This document shows positions 18,121-27,060 of a stretch of DNA of 64,000 nucleotides, in pieces; position 1 is the stretch's first letter, and each line of letters opens with the position of its first letter. A program made the translations under genes and the position numbers. The notes under the pieces were generated by a model. It saw nothing but the letters and a program-made list of their open reading frames with translations. It had not been told where the DNA came from and made no database searches. Origin of the DNA: Neisseria subflava (GTDB lineage Bacteria > Pseudomonadota > Gammaproteobacteria > Burkholderiales > Neisseriaceae); the NCBI RefSeq assembly GCF_003044935.1, contig NZ_POXP01000002.1, forward strand, positions 248,001 to 312,000, written 5' to 3'.

Positions 18121-19338
18121 ATGACCGATTCTTCTGCCAAATTACCCAATTTGTGGCTGCTGATTGCCGCTGCCGCCTCAATCCTGCTGATTACCATCGG
18201 AATGAGGATGACTTTAGGGCTTTTTGTCCTGCCCGTCGTCAACTCGACCGAATTGAGCATGACCCAGTTCAGCCTGATTATTGCCGTTTTCCAATTGATG
18301 TGGGGCATATCGCAACCCTTGTCCGGCGCGTTAGCCGACCGTTTCGGCGCGTTTAAGGTTTTAGCCGGCGGTACGGTTCTGTTGATTGCCGCCTGTCTAA
18401 TGGTTCCGCAAATGCCGACTTATTGGGGGCTGATGCTGGGTATCGGTTTATTGTTGGCATTCGGTACGGGTTCGGGCGGATTTTCCATCATTATGGGACA
18501 GGTCGCCGCCAAAACGCCGCCTCATCGGCGCGGCTTGGCTTCCGGCCTGGTCAATGCAGGCGGGTCCACAGGGCAATTTTTGTTCGCGCCGCTGGTTCAA
18601 GGTTTGATTGCCCTCCCCCACGTCGGCTGGACGGGGACATTTTACGTTTGGGCAGTCATTGCCATCTTGATTTTGCCGATTTCTTGGTGGCTGGCCGGCG
18701 GCAAACATGCTTCTCATACCGTCCATACCGACGACGGCGGCCAAACCCTGAAGCAGGCCGTCTGCAAGGCTTTCGCCAACCGCAGCTATATCTTGCTGCA
18801 TTTGGGTTTCTTTACCTGCGGTTTCCACATCGCCTTTTTGGTTACCCACCTACCGACCGAAATTTCACTTTGCGGCCTCCCCGCTACGGTCGCTTCGACC
18901 TCCATTGCCATTATTGGTTTGGCAAACATCGCCGGCTGTATTTTTTCAGGCTGGTGTACCGGCAGATTTTTGGGCAAATACGTCCTCTTCGGTTTATATG
19001 CTTCGCGTGTCGCCATGATATTGATTTATCTGGCCGCACCTAAAACCGATTTGAACTTCTATCTTTTCGCCGCCGGACTCGGTTTCACTTGGTTGGCAAC
19101 CGTCGCCCCCACCGCCGCCATTACCGGCAAACTTTTCGGTACGCGCTACTTGGCCACCCTCTTCGGGTTGACCATGTTGAGCCACCAAATCGGCGGCTTT
19201 TTGGGTTCATACATCGGCGGCATCGTTATCACGCGCTTCAACGATTACGGCTGGATGTGGTACGCCGACGCAGTCTTGGCAGGCGCGGCCGCCCTGTTGA
19301 ATTTACTGATTCATGAACGGAAAGAGGCTGCCGTCTGA
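18121..19338 (+). CDS. Major facilitator superfamily transporter
   Basis: A 405-residue inner-membrane protein with about 12 hydrophobic segments. The loop between helices 2 and 3 reads GALADRFGAFKVLAGG, the MFS GxLADRxGxRxVL signature. The pattern of a long TM1 with GMRMTLGLFVLPV and RRGLASGLVNAGGSTGQ in TM5 resembles oxalate/formate or monocarboxylate-type MFS members. The substrate is unknown. The gene ends in GCTGCCGTCTGA, so its stop codon coincides with a near-DUS (9 of 10 bases). Confidence 0.8.
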   Translation: MTDSSAKLPNLWLLIAAAASILLITIGMRMTLGLFVLPVVNSTELSMTQFSLIIAVFQLMWGISQPLSGALADRFGAFKVLAGGTVLLIAACLMVPQMPTYWGLMLGIGLLLAFGTGSGGFSIIMGQVAAKTPPHRRGLASGLVNAGGSTGQFLFAPLVQGLIALPHVGWTGTFYVWAVIAILILPISWWLAGGKHASHTVHTDDGGQTLKQAVCKAFANRSYILLHLGFFTCGFHIAFLVTHLPTEISLCGLPATVASTSIAIIGLANIAGCIFSGWCTGRFLGKYVLFGLYASRVAMILIYLAAPKTDLNFYLFAAGLGFTWLATVAPTAAITGKLFGTRYLATLFGLTMLSHQIGGFLGSYIGGIVITRFNDYGWMWYADAVLAGAAALLNLLIHERKEAAV

Positions 19339-19488
19339 CACGGAAACTTTGACATTTCAAGGCCATCTGAACGTGTTATCGATACCTTCAGACGGCCCAT
19401 TGTTTAAAAACGAATAACATGATAACCTTTTAATAACGGATGAAATAATTCGTCCGATATTTCTACAAAGCAAAAAGGACTCTATCTT

Positions 19489-19953
19489 ATGAACCGTCGT
19501 CAATTTATCGGCAGCGCTGCTGCTGTTTCCCTCACCGCCGCCGCTTCTTTCGCCCGCGCTCACGACCATGCCGGCCATGCACACCATGCCGGTCATGCTG
19601 GTCACGCGCATTCTGCACCACGCGCCTACGAAGCTGCGCGCAAAGCGGCCGCACATTGCGTTGAAGCCGGTCAAATCTGTTTGGCACACTGCATTGCCCT
19701 GTTGAGCGAAGGCGATACCTCCATGAAAGACTGCGCAGCCGGCGTCAATCAAATGTTGGCACTGTGCGGCACCTTGCAAAACCTTGCCGCCCAAAATTCA
19801 CGCTTGACTCCGTCTTTGGCAAAAGTGTGCATCGAAGCCTGCAAACAATGTGCTGCCGCCTGCAAAGAACACGCCAGCCACCACGCTGAATGCAAAGCCT
19901 GCTACGAATCTTGCTTGGCTTGCATTAAAGAATGCGAAAAAATTGCCGCTTAA
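19489..19953 (+). CDS. Csp1-like four-helix-bundle copper storage protein, Tat-exported
   Basis: A 154-residue protein with a twin-arginine signal (MNRRQFIGSAAAVSLTAAAS). A His-rich linker follows (HDHAGHAHHAGHAGHAH). The rest is helical with 14 cysteines in CxxxC-type spacing (HCVEAGQICLAHC, CIEACKQCAAAC, CKACYESCLACIKEC). This is the layout of Csp/DUF326 proteins, which fill a four-helix bundle with Cu(I). Tat export places it in the periplasm, as for Csp1, unlike cytosolic Csp3. It probably buffers copper. It forms its own unit, 150 bp after the MFS gene. Confidence 0.87.
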   Translation: MNRRQFIGSAAAVSLTAAASFARAHDHAGHAHHAGHAGHAHSAPRAYEAARKAAAHCVEAGQICLAHCIALLSEGDTSMKDCAAGVNQMLALCGTLQNLAAQNSRLTPSLAKVCIEACKQCAAACKEHASHHAECKACYESCLACIKECEKIAA

Positions 19954-19963
19954 TCAATATTAA

Positions 19964-19998
19964 AAAAGACCGTCTGAATTTCAGACGGCCTTTTATTT
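19964..19998. terminator. Bidirectional DUS-pair terminator
   Basis: AAGACCGTCTGAA-TTTCAGACGGCCTT, compact, with A run on the left and T run on the right. It serves the csp-like gene and the convergent acetyltransferase gene. Confidence 0.8.
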
Positions 19999-20014
19999 TG
20001 CTGTTTTGTTTACG

Positions 20015-20548
20015 CTATTCGGCTGCAAGCTCTTGCTCATCCAGCAGTTTTTTCCGAACAATCGCAGGATTGCCCGCAGCCACGCAATAAGGCGGCACAT
20101 CTTTGGTAACCACCGAACCTGCGCCGATTACCGCGCCCTTGCCGATGGTAACGCCGCCCATGATAATCGCACGCCGGCCAATCCAAACATCATCTTCAAT
20201 CACAATCGGGCGGATGTCCGTATAGCCTTCAAAGCGGCGGGTTTCAGGGTTGAATTTGTGGTTGGTCGAATAAAACAGGCATTCCGGCCCCATCATCACG
20301 TTCTTGCCGAGGGTCAGGCCGTGGCAGATTTCGCAATTGACGCCGATACCCGAATTGTCGCCGATTACCGTATCCGGAAAAACATATCCGCCTTTTTCAA
20401 TATTGACGTTTTTGCCGATGTTAGGGGAAATGCACGCAGCCAAAGCAGCACGGAATTTTTGCGCAATTCTGCCGAATGGTTTGCAATAAGACGGAGGCAA
20501 CATTCCTCCCCAAACACGCAAAATGCACGTCAATATCCTTTTCCACAT
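20015..20548 (-). CDS. Hexapeptide-repeat acetyltransferase (CysE/NodL/maltose acetyltransferase type)
   Basis: A 177-residue left-handed beta-helix acyltransferase. I start it at 20548 (MWKRILT), where AGGAGA lies about 9 bases upstream; an in-frame ATG at 20572 would add 8 residues. Hexapeptide repeats run from ISPNIGKNV to VTIGKGAVIGAGSVV. The acetyl-transferase histidine is likely in FYSTNHKF, and the ending VAAGNPAIVRKK is typical. The acceptor may be a sugar; it stands alone, so the substrate is not known. Confidence 0.8.
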   Translation of the reverse strand: MWKRILTCILRVWGGMLPPSYCKPFGRIAQKFRAALAACISPNIGKNVNIEKGGYVFPDTVIGDNSGIGVNCEICHGLTLGKNVMMGPECLFYSTNHKFNPETRRFEGYTDIRPIVIEDDVWIGRRAIIMGGVTIGKGAVIGAGSVVTKDVPPYCVAAGNPAIVRKKLLDEQELAAE

Positions 20549-20740
20549 TAATTCCGTCTCCTGTTCGTACAAGCGTAAATATTATTCAGACTATTATTCT
20601 TCTTAAAGTTTCACATCTAGAGGAGGTTTTACATCCTCTTTTCAGTTAGATTACAGCCCGATTACACAACATTTGGTTTGAAACTCTATTCTAAACTGTT
20701 CTCGTCTGTTGCGAAACTGCCCTGCATACAAAATATCCTC

Positions 20741-20769
20741 TTGACGAAACAGCCAAAAATAGCGAAAAT
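20741..20769 (+). promoter_or_regulatory. Candidate rpmE promoter
   Basis: TTGACG (-35) and GAAAAT (-10) are 17 bases apart, about 60 bp before rpmE. The -10 is weak. Confidence 0.4.
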
Positions 20770-20829
20770 CCTACGCTTAACTGAAGTACAGGCAAAACCC
20801 CTGTGCCCGCTTAATCGAAAGGAAATCAA

Positions 20830-21045
20830 ATGAAACAAGGTATTCACCCGAACTACCACGAAATCAACGTTACCTGCTCTTGCGGCAACAAATTCGTAAC
20901 CAAATCCGCAATGGAGAAAGACAGCTTCAACGTTGAGGTTTGCTCTCTGTGCCACCCTTTCTACACCGGTACTCAAAAAATCGTCGACACTACCGGTCGC
21001 GTGGACAAATTCAACAACAAATTCGGCAACCTGTTCAAACGCTAA
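20830..21045 (+). CDS. rpmE: 50S ribosomal protein L31, zinc-binding form
   Basis: A 71-residue ribosomal protein. Cys16, Cys18, Cys38 and Cys41 are present (CSC and CSLC), so this is the C+ zinc-containing form rather than the zinc-free paralogue used under zinc shortage. The sequence starts [12 protein letters not shown], typical. Ribosome site AAAGGAAA precedes the ATG. Confidence 0.97.
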   Translation: MKQGIHPNYHEINVTCSCGNKFVTKSAMEKDSFNVEVCSLCHPFYTGTQKIVDTTGRVDKFNNKFGNLFKR

Positions 21046-21058
21046 TTGCCACTTTGTC

Positions 21059-21087
21059 AAAAAGACTGCTTCGTGCAGTCTTTTTTG
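21059..21087 (+). terminator. Rho-independent terminator of rpmE
   Basis: AAAAAGACTGC-TTCG-TGCAGTCTTTTTT: a stable hairpin with a UUCG loop and T run. A DUS inverted pair follows directly at 21092-21126. Confidence 0.9.
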
Positions 21088-21280
21088 CATTCAGGCCGTC
21101 TGAAACATTTCTTTCAGACGGCCTGAGCTTTTTGTCGTCAACCAAATGCCATATCCTTCCAAACACCCGATAAAAACGAGCCATAAGCATTATTTTACAA
21201 AGCTCTCCGGTCCGGCATATCGCGCAAACCCGTCAAACCCTGTACCATTGCTATTCAAACCAACCGTTTTTTGACCTTCC

Positions 21281-22939
21281 ATGCTGACTTACACACCGCC
21301 CGATCCGCACCGCCCCCAAAAAACCCATGAAAAACCATGGCTTCTGCTGCTGATGGCCTTTGCCTGGCTGTGGCCGGGCGTGTTCTCGCATGACTTGTGG
21401 AATCCTGCCGAACCCTCCCTCTTTACCGCCTCCGAATCCATGAAAAACGGCGGCAGCCTGTTGGTTGCACAAATCTTCGGCCAACCCGATTTCACCCTCT
21501 CCCCTGCTTTTTTATGGGCGGCAACCGCATTCCAAACCCTGTTTTCGCCTTGGGCGGCCGATACCTATGATGCCGCGCGTTTTGCCGGCGTGGTATTCAC
21601 TGCCATCGGACTGACCGCCTGCGGATTTGCTGGTTTCAACTTTCTCGGCAGACATCACGGCCGCAGCGTTGTCTTAATCCTTATCGGCAGCATCGGTTTG
21701 CTGCCCATCGCCCACTTCCTCAATCCCATGTCGGCCGCTTTTGCCGCATTTGGATTGATTCTGTGCGGCTTTTCACTGGCACGCCGCCGCGTCATTATTG
21801 CCATTTTGCTGTTGTGCGGCGGTTGGGTTTTACTCTCCCTTTCCTCAGGCTATCTGCTGACCGCGGCCATGATGTTTTTGGCACTTGCCCTGTCGTTCCA
21901 TTCTACTTGGCAAAGCAAACGCTATCTGCTGACCCTGATTGGCGCCATCGTCGTTTCCCTGCCCCTGCTGATTCTGTATCCGCTGGTTTTATCAAAAACC
22001 AATCCCGAATGGTTTGATATTTGGTTCAACCATTATTCCTTAGGCGTATTCGGCGGTTTCCATCAGATTCAGACGGCCTTCAACCTACCCTATTATCTGA
22101 AAAACCTGCTGTGGTTTGCCTTGCCTGCTTGGCCGCTGGCGGCATGGACACTCAGCCGCACGCGTATCCACGATAAAAACTGGGGCATTCTGAGCCTGTC
22201 GTGGCTGATTATCATGACAGCCCTACTCGCCATCAATCCGCAACGCCTGCAAGACAACCTCGTTTGGCTGTTGCCGCCGCTTGCCCTGCTCGGCGCGGCA
22301 AAACTGGACGGCCTGCGTCGCGGTGCAGCGGCATTTATCAACTGGTTCGGCATCATGGCATTCGGTTTGATTGCCGTGTTCCTGTGGCTGGGCTTCTTCG
22401 CCATGAACTACGGCTGGCCTGCCAAACTGGCCGAACGCGCCGCCTATTTCAGCCCGTATTACATCCCCGACATCGATCCGATTCCGATGGCCGTCGCCCT
22501 TCTGTTTACCCCGTTATGGCTTTGGGCGATTACGCGTAAAAACATCCGTGGCCGCCAAGCCGTAACCAACTGGGCAGCCGGCGTTACCTTGGCCTGGGCC
22601 TTGCTGATGACCCTGTTTTTACCGTGGCTCAACGCCGCCAAAAGCCATGCGCCGGTGGTACACCAAATGGAAACCGCACTTTCTTCCGAATTGAAACAGC
22701 AGCTTTCAGACGGCCTCGAATGTATCAGCATCGACAGCCAAGACCAGCGCACACGAATCGCATGGACACAATACAGCCATATTAAAACCACGACCGACAA
22801 CCCATCCTGCCGCTACCGCCTCATCCGCCAAGCCGCCAATGTCGGTGCACCTTCGGGTTGGCAAACCTTGTGGCAAGGCGCAAGACCGCGCAACAAAGCC
22901 GAGACTTTCCTATTACTGGAAAAAACTGCGGCGCAGTAA
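21281..22939 (+). CDS. GT-C-fold membrane glycosyltransferase, ArnT-like
   Basis: A 552-residue membrane protein with about 11-12 hydrophobic segments. The first periplasmic loop reads HDLWNPAEPSLFTASESM, fitting the W-x-x-D/E-x-x-Y/P...E pattern of GT-C enzymes such as ArnT and PMT, in which an acidic residue is catalytic. The C-terminal 100 residues are soluble and probably periplasmic. Such enzymes move a sugar from an undecaprenyl-phosphate carrier to lipid A, protein or glycan. The acceptor cannot be told from the sequence. Single gene; a DUS-derived ...CAGACGGCC block lies inside the coding region. Confidence 0.7.
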   Translation: MLTYTPPDPHRPQKTHEKPWLLLLMAFAWLWPGVFSHDLWNPAEPSLFTASESMKNGGSLLVAQIFGQPDFTLSPAFLWAATAFQTLFSPWAADTYDAARFAGVVFTAIGLTACGFAGFNFLGRHHGRSVVLILIGSIGLLPIAHFLNPMSAAFAAFGLILCGFSLARRRVIIAILLLCGGWVLLSLSSGYLLTAAMMFLALALSFHSTWQSKRYLLTLIGAIVVSLPLLILYPLVLSKTNPEWFDIWFNHYSLGVFGGFHQIQTAFNLPYYLKNLLWFALPAWPLAAWTLSRTRIHDKNWGILSLSWLIIMTALLAINPQRLQDNLVWLLPPLALLGAAKLDGLRRGAAAFINWFGIMAFGLIAVFLWLGFFAMNYGWPAKLAERAAYFSPYYIPDIDPIPMAVALLFTPLWLWAITRKNIRGRQAVTNWAAGVTLAWALLMTLFLPWLNAAKSHAPVVHQMETALSSELKQQLSDGLECISIDSQDQRTRIAWTQYSHIKTTTDNPSCRYRLIRQAANVGAPSGWQTLWQGARPRNKAETFLLLEKTAAQ

Positions 22940-22977
22940 GCCATACCAGCCTCAAAACTGAACATTCCCAGTCCAAC

Positions 22978-23019
22978 AAAGGCCGTCTGAAAGAACTTTT
23001 ATCCTTTCAGACGGCCTTT
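22978..23019 (+). terminator. DUS-pair terminator of GT-C gene
   Basis: AAAGGCCGTCTGAAAG... with matching CTTTCAGACGGCCTTT, 10-base loop. The open frame of the next gene extends back into it, which is one reason for choosing the later start there. Confidence 0.75.
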
Positions 23020-23077
23020 GACTCACTTTAACACCGCTTCCCGTACAATGGCCCTTTTCCCTTATCTGCCTAAAAAT

Positions 23078-23965
23078 ATGAAACCCAACCGCCTTTTACC
23101 CCTCGTCCTCTTATTGACCGCCCTCTCCGCCCATGCCAAAGATTTCATCATCTACGACCGCATGGACTACGTCGGCAAACCCGACCTGACCGCCGACAAA
23201 CTCTCCAAAGTGTTCTTGGTTTACGAAAGCGAGCTGGTCAAACCCGATCCGACGGGCAAACGCAAACACGGCGTACTCAACGAAGCGCGTATCCGCGAAT
23301 TGGCCAAACAATCGCGTCGCGAAGGCTACCGTACCATTTCTACCGACATCGAAAGCTGGTTTGCCGAAAAAGACGGCCAGCTGCTGACTCCCGACGCATT
23401 AAGAACCGACTTTGCGCGGATGTACCAAATCTTCAGAGAAGAAAATCCGCGCGCCGTCATCAGCAACTACGGCATGCCCTCCGAACACCTGCACGGCATC
23501 CGCCACTACCGCCCCAACGTTGATAACGAAGCCATCTTGGCCAAATGGCGGCAAGTCAGCAAACGCCGTGCGCCCACCGCCGCCATCAGCGACTATGCCA
23601 ATCCTGTGTTCTACATCACTTCCCCCGATTTGGTGCAATGGGAAAAAGACGTGAAAATCGCCGTTGACGACATTCATCAACGCTTTCCCAACAAAAAAAT
23701 CATCGGCTACATCTGGCCGCAATATTATTCGGCCACCAACAGCCCTTATTTCAAGCAGTTCATCGACCCCGTCCGCTGGCGCAAAATGCTCGAAATCAGC
23801 AAAAAATACACCGACGGCGTGATTATCTGGTCGGACAAGCGCGATGAAAACAACCAAATCGTGCGCTGGAACGATCCGCGCATTCAAGCCACGATGAAAG
23901 CAACTCAAGCCTTCATCAATGCCAATGCCAAAGAAATCAAGGTAGAAGGTTTGCAGAAATATTAA
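23078..23965 (+). CDS. Secreted protein with possible glycoside-hydrolase-like TIM barrel
   Basis: I start this gene at 23078, where the product begins with a good signal peptide (MKPNRLLPLVLLLTALSAHA); the longer frame from 23018 overlaps a terminator. The mature part has ~275 residues and no lipobox. Local motifs suggest a glycosidase-like barrel: ISTDIESWF (a strand ending in D-x-E), GYIWPQYYS, and VIIWSDKRD near the end. The D-x-E followed by a G-Y-x-x-P block is reminiscent of GH56 hyaluronidases, but the overall match is not secure. TACAAT at 23044 may be its -10. I cannot assign a substrate. Confidence 0.55.
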   Translation: MKPNRLLPLVLLLTALSAHAKDFIIYDRMDYVGKPDLTADKLSKVFLVYESELVKPDPTGKRKHGVLNEARIRELAKQSRREGYRTISTDIESWFAEKDGQLLTPDALRTDFARMYQIFREENPRAVISNYGMPSEHLHGIRHYRPNVDNEAILAKWRQVSKRRAPTAAISDYANPVFYITSPDLVQWEKDVKIAVDDIHQRFPNKKIIGYIWPQYYSATNSPYFKQFIDPVRWRKMLEISKKYTDGVIIWSDKRDENNQIVRWNDPRIQATMKATQAFINANAKEIKVEGLQKY

Positions 23966-23970
23966 AAATA

Positions 23971-24000
23971 AGGCGGGCATGTTTGCCCGCCTCTTTATTT
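23971..24000 (+). terminator. Rho-independent terminator
   Basis: AGGCGGGCA-TGT-TTGCCCGCCTCTTTATTT; strong G/C stem with a T-rich tail, downstream of the secreted protein gene. Confidence 0.85.
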
Positions 24001-24187
24001 ACCTACACATCTGTCTGTATGTTTGACACAACATACGACAAAATGACCGTAGCACCAACGCTTCTGCATTCTTTCACACGTTTTTACCCGTTATTCCTAA
24101 GCGCAGGCCGTCTGAAAATTGCCCGAATATCCAATACCCTTTACAATACTCGTAATTAAAATACATTTTTCGACACCCCTCTCCTGC

Positions 24188-24988
24188 ATGAGTTCCACAC
24201 CCTTCATCGAAATGAAAGACGTTGCCTTCGCATATGGCGACCGTCCTATTCTGAACAACATCAACTTCAGCATTCCACAAGGCAATTTCGCCGCCGTAAT
24301 GGGTGGTTCGGGCAGCGGTAAAACCACGCTGATGCGCCTGATTACGGGTCAAATCCGCCCACAATCGGGCAAAGTGCTGATTGAAGGGCGTGATTTGGCC
24401 GCATTTTCAGCGCAGGAGCTGTACGAACACCGCCGCCGCATGGGCGTTTTGTTCCAACACGGCGCATTGTTCACCGACTTATCCGTCTTCGACAACATCG
24501 CCTTCCCCATGCGCGAGCTGACGGATTTACCCGAAGCGGTCATTCGCGATTTAGTATTACTGAAACTGAATGCAGTCGGTTTGCGCGGCATTGAAAACCT
24601 GATGCCTTCCGAGCTTTCCGGCGGTATGTCACGCCGCGTCGCCCTTGCGCGTACGATTGCGCTCGACCCTGAAATCATGTTGTACGACGAGCCTTTTACC
24701 GGCCTCGACCCGATTTCGCTGGGCGTCATCGCCCACCTCATCAGCCGCGCCAACAAAGCCCTGCGCTCAACCAGCGTCATGGTAACGCATGATATTGAAA
24801 GGTCACTGGAAATTGTCGATCAAGTCATTTTCTTGGCACACGGCGAAATCATGTTCTCCGGCTCGCCCGAAGAAATGCGCGAACTCGACTCGCCTTGGGT
24901 ACGCCAGTTTGTCGGCGGTTTGGCAGACGGCCCTGTCGCCTACCGCTATCCGGCGCAAACGACTTTAAAACAAGACTTGCTGGGCTGA
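24188..24988 (+). CDS. mlaF: Phospholipid ABC transporter ATP-binding protein MlaF
   Basis: ATPase of the MlaFEDB complex that keeps outer-membrane lipid asymmetry. I start at 24188 (MSSTPFIEMKDVAF); a longer frame from 24119 has no support. The 267-residue product has Walker A (GGSGSGKTT, ~40-47), the Q-loop FQHGALF, signature LSGGMSRR (~143-150) and Walker B IMLYDEP (~163-169). First gene of a six-gene operon mlaFEDCBA. An inverted DUS pair separates it from mlaE. Confidence 0.95.
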   Translation: MSSTPFIEMKDVAFAYGDRPILNNINFSIPQGNFAAVMGGSGSGKTTLMRLITGQIRPQSGKVLIEGRDLAAFSAQELYEHRRRMGVLFQHGALFTDLSVFDNIAFPMRELTDLPEAVIRDLVLLKLNAVGLRGIENLMPSELSGGMSRRVALARTIALDPEIMLYDEPFTGLDPISLGVIAHLISRANKALRSTSVMVTHDIERSLEIVDQVIFLAHGEIMFSGSPEEMRELDSPWVRQFVGGLADGPVAYRYPAQTTLKQDLLG

Positions 24989-24990
24989 TG

Positions 24991-25027
24991 TTCAGACGGC
25001 CTGAAACTTAAACAAGGCCGTCTGAAA
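24991..25027 (+). repeat. Inside-out inverted DUS pair within the mla operon
   Basis: TTCAGACGGCCT and AGGCCGTCTGAA are inverted around a 13-base loop between mlaF and mlaE. There is no T run, so it is unlikely to stop all transcription, but the stem could form in the mRNA. Confidence 0.7.
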
Positions 25028-25053
25028 ACCATTTAACCAATCAACTGAAACCT

Positions 25054-25830
25054 ATGAATTTTATCCGTTCCGTCGGGGCAAAAACCCTCGGCTTCATCCA
25101 ATCGCTGGGCAGCATTACGCTGTTTTTCCTGCATATCTTGGCCAAATCAGGTACGGCGTTTGCCCGCCCGCGCCTGAGCATCCGCCAGGTTTACTTTGCA
25201 GGCGTGTTGTCTGTCCTGATTGTTGCTGTGTCCGGGCTGTTTGTCGGCATGGTGTTGGGCTTGCAGGGCTATACGCAGCTGGCAAAATTCAAATCCGCCG
25301 ATATTCTGGGCTATATGGTTGCCGCTTCCCTGTTGCGTGAATTGGGTCCCGTATTGGCGGCTATTCTGTTTGCCAGCAGCGCGGGCGGTGCCATGACCAG
25401 CGAAATCGGTTTGATGAAAACCACCGAGCAGCTTGAAGCAATGAACGTGATGGCGGTCGACCCCGTGGCACGCGTGGTTGCGCCGCGCTTTTGGGCAGGC
25501 GTGTTTTCCATGCCTTTACTGGCTTCGATTTTCAACGTTGCCGGTATTTACGGCGCGTATTTGGTCGGCGTCGAATGGCTGGGTTTGGACGGCGGTATTT
25601 TCTGGTCGCAAATGCAAAACAACATTACCTTCCATTACGACGTCCTCAACGGCTTAATCAAATCCGCCGCTTTCGGCGTAGCCGTTACGTTAATCGCCGT
25701 ACATCAGGGCTTCCACTGCGTACCGACTTCCGAAGGTATTTTGCGCGCCAGTACACGCACCGTAGTGTCTTCCGCCCTGACCATCCTCGCTGTCGACTTC
25801 ATGTTGACCGCGTGGATGTTTACCGACTAA
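25054..25830 (+). CDS. mlaE: Phospholipid ABC transporter permease MlaE
   Basis: A 258-residue inner-membrane permease of the MlaE/YrbE family. It has an N-terminal interfacial helix and about five membrane helices. The conserved family block is ELGPVLAAILFASSAGGAMTSEIGLMKTTEQ near residues 93-123, with the coupling-helix sequence TTEQLEAMNVMAVDP that contacts MlaF. Second gene of the mla operon. Confidence 0.95.
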   Translation: MNFIRSVGAKTLGFIQSLGSITLFFLHILAKSGTAFARPRLSIRQVYFAGVLSVLIVAVSGLFVGMVLGLQGYTQLAKFKSADILGYMVAASLLRELGPVLAAILFASSAGGAMTSEIGLMKTTEQLEAMNVMAVDPVARVVAPRFWAGVFSMPLLASIFNVAGIYGAYLVGVEWLGLDGGIFWSQMQNNITFHYDVLNGLIKSAAFGVAVTLIAVHQGFHCVPTSEGILRASTRTVVSSALTILAVDFMLTAWMFTD

Positions 25831-25879
25831 AGGCCGTCTGAAACGACACTTAAAAAGAATGAAACAAGGACAATAGCAC

Positions 25880-26374
25880 ATGAAAAAAAATGCTTTGGAA
25901 TTTTGGGTAGGACTGTTTGTCTTGCTGGGCGCAGCCGCTATCGGCTTTCTCGCCTTCCGCGCCGCCGGCGGACAATCGTTCGGCAAATCATCACAAACCT
26001 ACACCGTCTATGCCGATTTCAGCGACATCGGCGGCTTGAAAACCAACGCGCCGGTCAAATCCGCAGGCGTACTAGTGGGCCGCGTTGCCTCCATTCAGCT
26101 CGACCCTAAATCCTATCAGGCAAAAGTTGCTCTCAATCTGGACAGCCAATATCAGTTCAGCAGCGACGTTTCCGCACAAATTCTGACTTCAGGCCTGTTG
26201 GGCGAACAATACATCGGCCTGCAACAAGGCGGCGATACTGATTCTTTGGCGGCAGGCGACACCATTACCGTCACCAGCTCCGCCATGGTTTTGGAAAACC
26301 TTATCGGCAAATTCATGACCAGCTTTGCCGAAAAAAACGCAGATAGTGAATCTGCCGGTCAAAACGAACAATAA
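25880..26374 (+). CDS. mlaD: MCE-domain lipid-binding protein MlaD
   Basis: A 164-residue inner-membrane-anchored periplasmic protein. One N-terminal helix (LEFWVGLFVLLGAAAIGFLAF) is followed by a single MCE domain (residues ~38-115: YADFSDIGGLKTNAPVKSAGVLVGRV). MlaD forms a hexameric ring over MlaE that guides phospholipid. The C-terminus is short and polar. Third gene of the operon, 49 bp after mlaE. Confidence 0.95.
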   Translation: MKKNALEFWVGLFVLLGAAAIGFLAFRAAGGQSFGKSSQTYTVYADFSDIGGLKTNAPVKSAGVLVGRVASIQLDPKSYQAKVALNLDSQYQFSSDVSAQILTSGLLGEQYIGLQQGGDTDSLAAGDTITVTSSAMVLENLIGKFMTSFAEKNADSESAGQNEQ

Positions 26375-26406
26375 ACACATATCAACCCAATATTCAGGAC
26401 ACTCCC

Positions 26407-26997
26407 ATGAAAAAAACTTCCTTCATCAGCGCATTGAGCATCGGCGTATTGAGCATCAGCATGGCATTTGCCTCTCCTGCCGATGCAGTCAACCAAGTCC
26501 GTGAAAACTCCGTTCAAGTGCTGAAAATCCTCAACAGCGGCGATGCCAACACCGCACGCCAAAAAGCTGAAGCCTACGCCATCCCTTACTTCGACTTCCA
26601 ACGCATGACCGCTTTGGCCGTCGGCAACCCATGGCGCACTGCGACTGACGCACAAAAACAAGCGTTGACCAAAGAGTTCCAAACCCTGCTGATCCGCACC
26701 TACTCCGGCACCATGCTGAAATTCAAAAATGCCAAGGTCAACATCAAAGACAACCCGGTCGTAAACAAAGGCGGTAAAGAAATCGTTGTCCGCGCCGAAA
26801 TCAACGTTTCCGGCCAAAAACCGGTCAACATGGACTTCACCACCTACCAAAGCGGCAGCAAATACCGCGCATACAATGTCGCAGTCGAAGGCGCAAGCTT
26901 GGTTACCGTATACCGCAACCAATTCGGCGAAACCATCAAAGCCAAAGGTATCGACGGCCTGATTGCCGACTTGAAAGCCAAAAACGGCGGTAAATAA
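26407..26997 (+). CDS. mlaC: Periplasmic phospholipid shuttle MlaC
   Basis: A 196-residue soluble periplasmic carrier with a signal peptide ending SMAFA|SPADA. The Tol-Tol/Ttg2D-type pattern is present: YFDFQRMTALAVG, WRTATDAQKQALTKEFQTLLIRTYSGTM. It carries a phospholipid between MlaA in the outer membrane and MlaD. Fourth gene of the operon. Confidence 0.95.
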   Translation: MKKTSFISALSIGVLSISMAFASPADAVNQVRENSVQVLKILNSGDANTARQKAEAYAIPYFDFQRMTALAVGNPWRTATDAQKQALTKEFQTLLIRTYSGTMLKFKNAKVNIKDNPVVNKGGKEIVVRAEINVSGQKPVNMDFTTYQSGSKYRAYNVAVEGASLVTVYRNQFGETIKAKGIDGLIADLKAKNGGK

Positions 26998-27060
26998 TCC
27001 ACCCCCGCACCATGCCGCCTGATCTTCAGATGGCATGGTGCCTTACATCATAAAGACACC

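Noticed and set aside
19360-19397. Terminator after the MFS gene
   Set aside because: The left arm reads GGCCATCTGAA and the right arm is imperfect with no T run, so the hairpin is too weak to list as a terminator.
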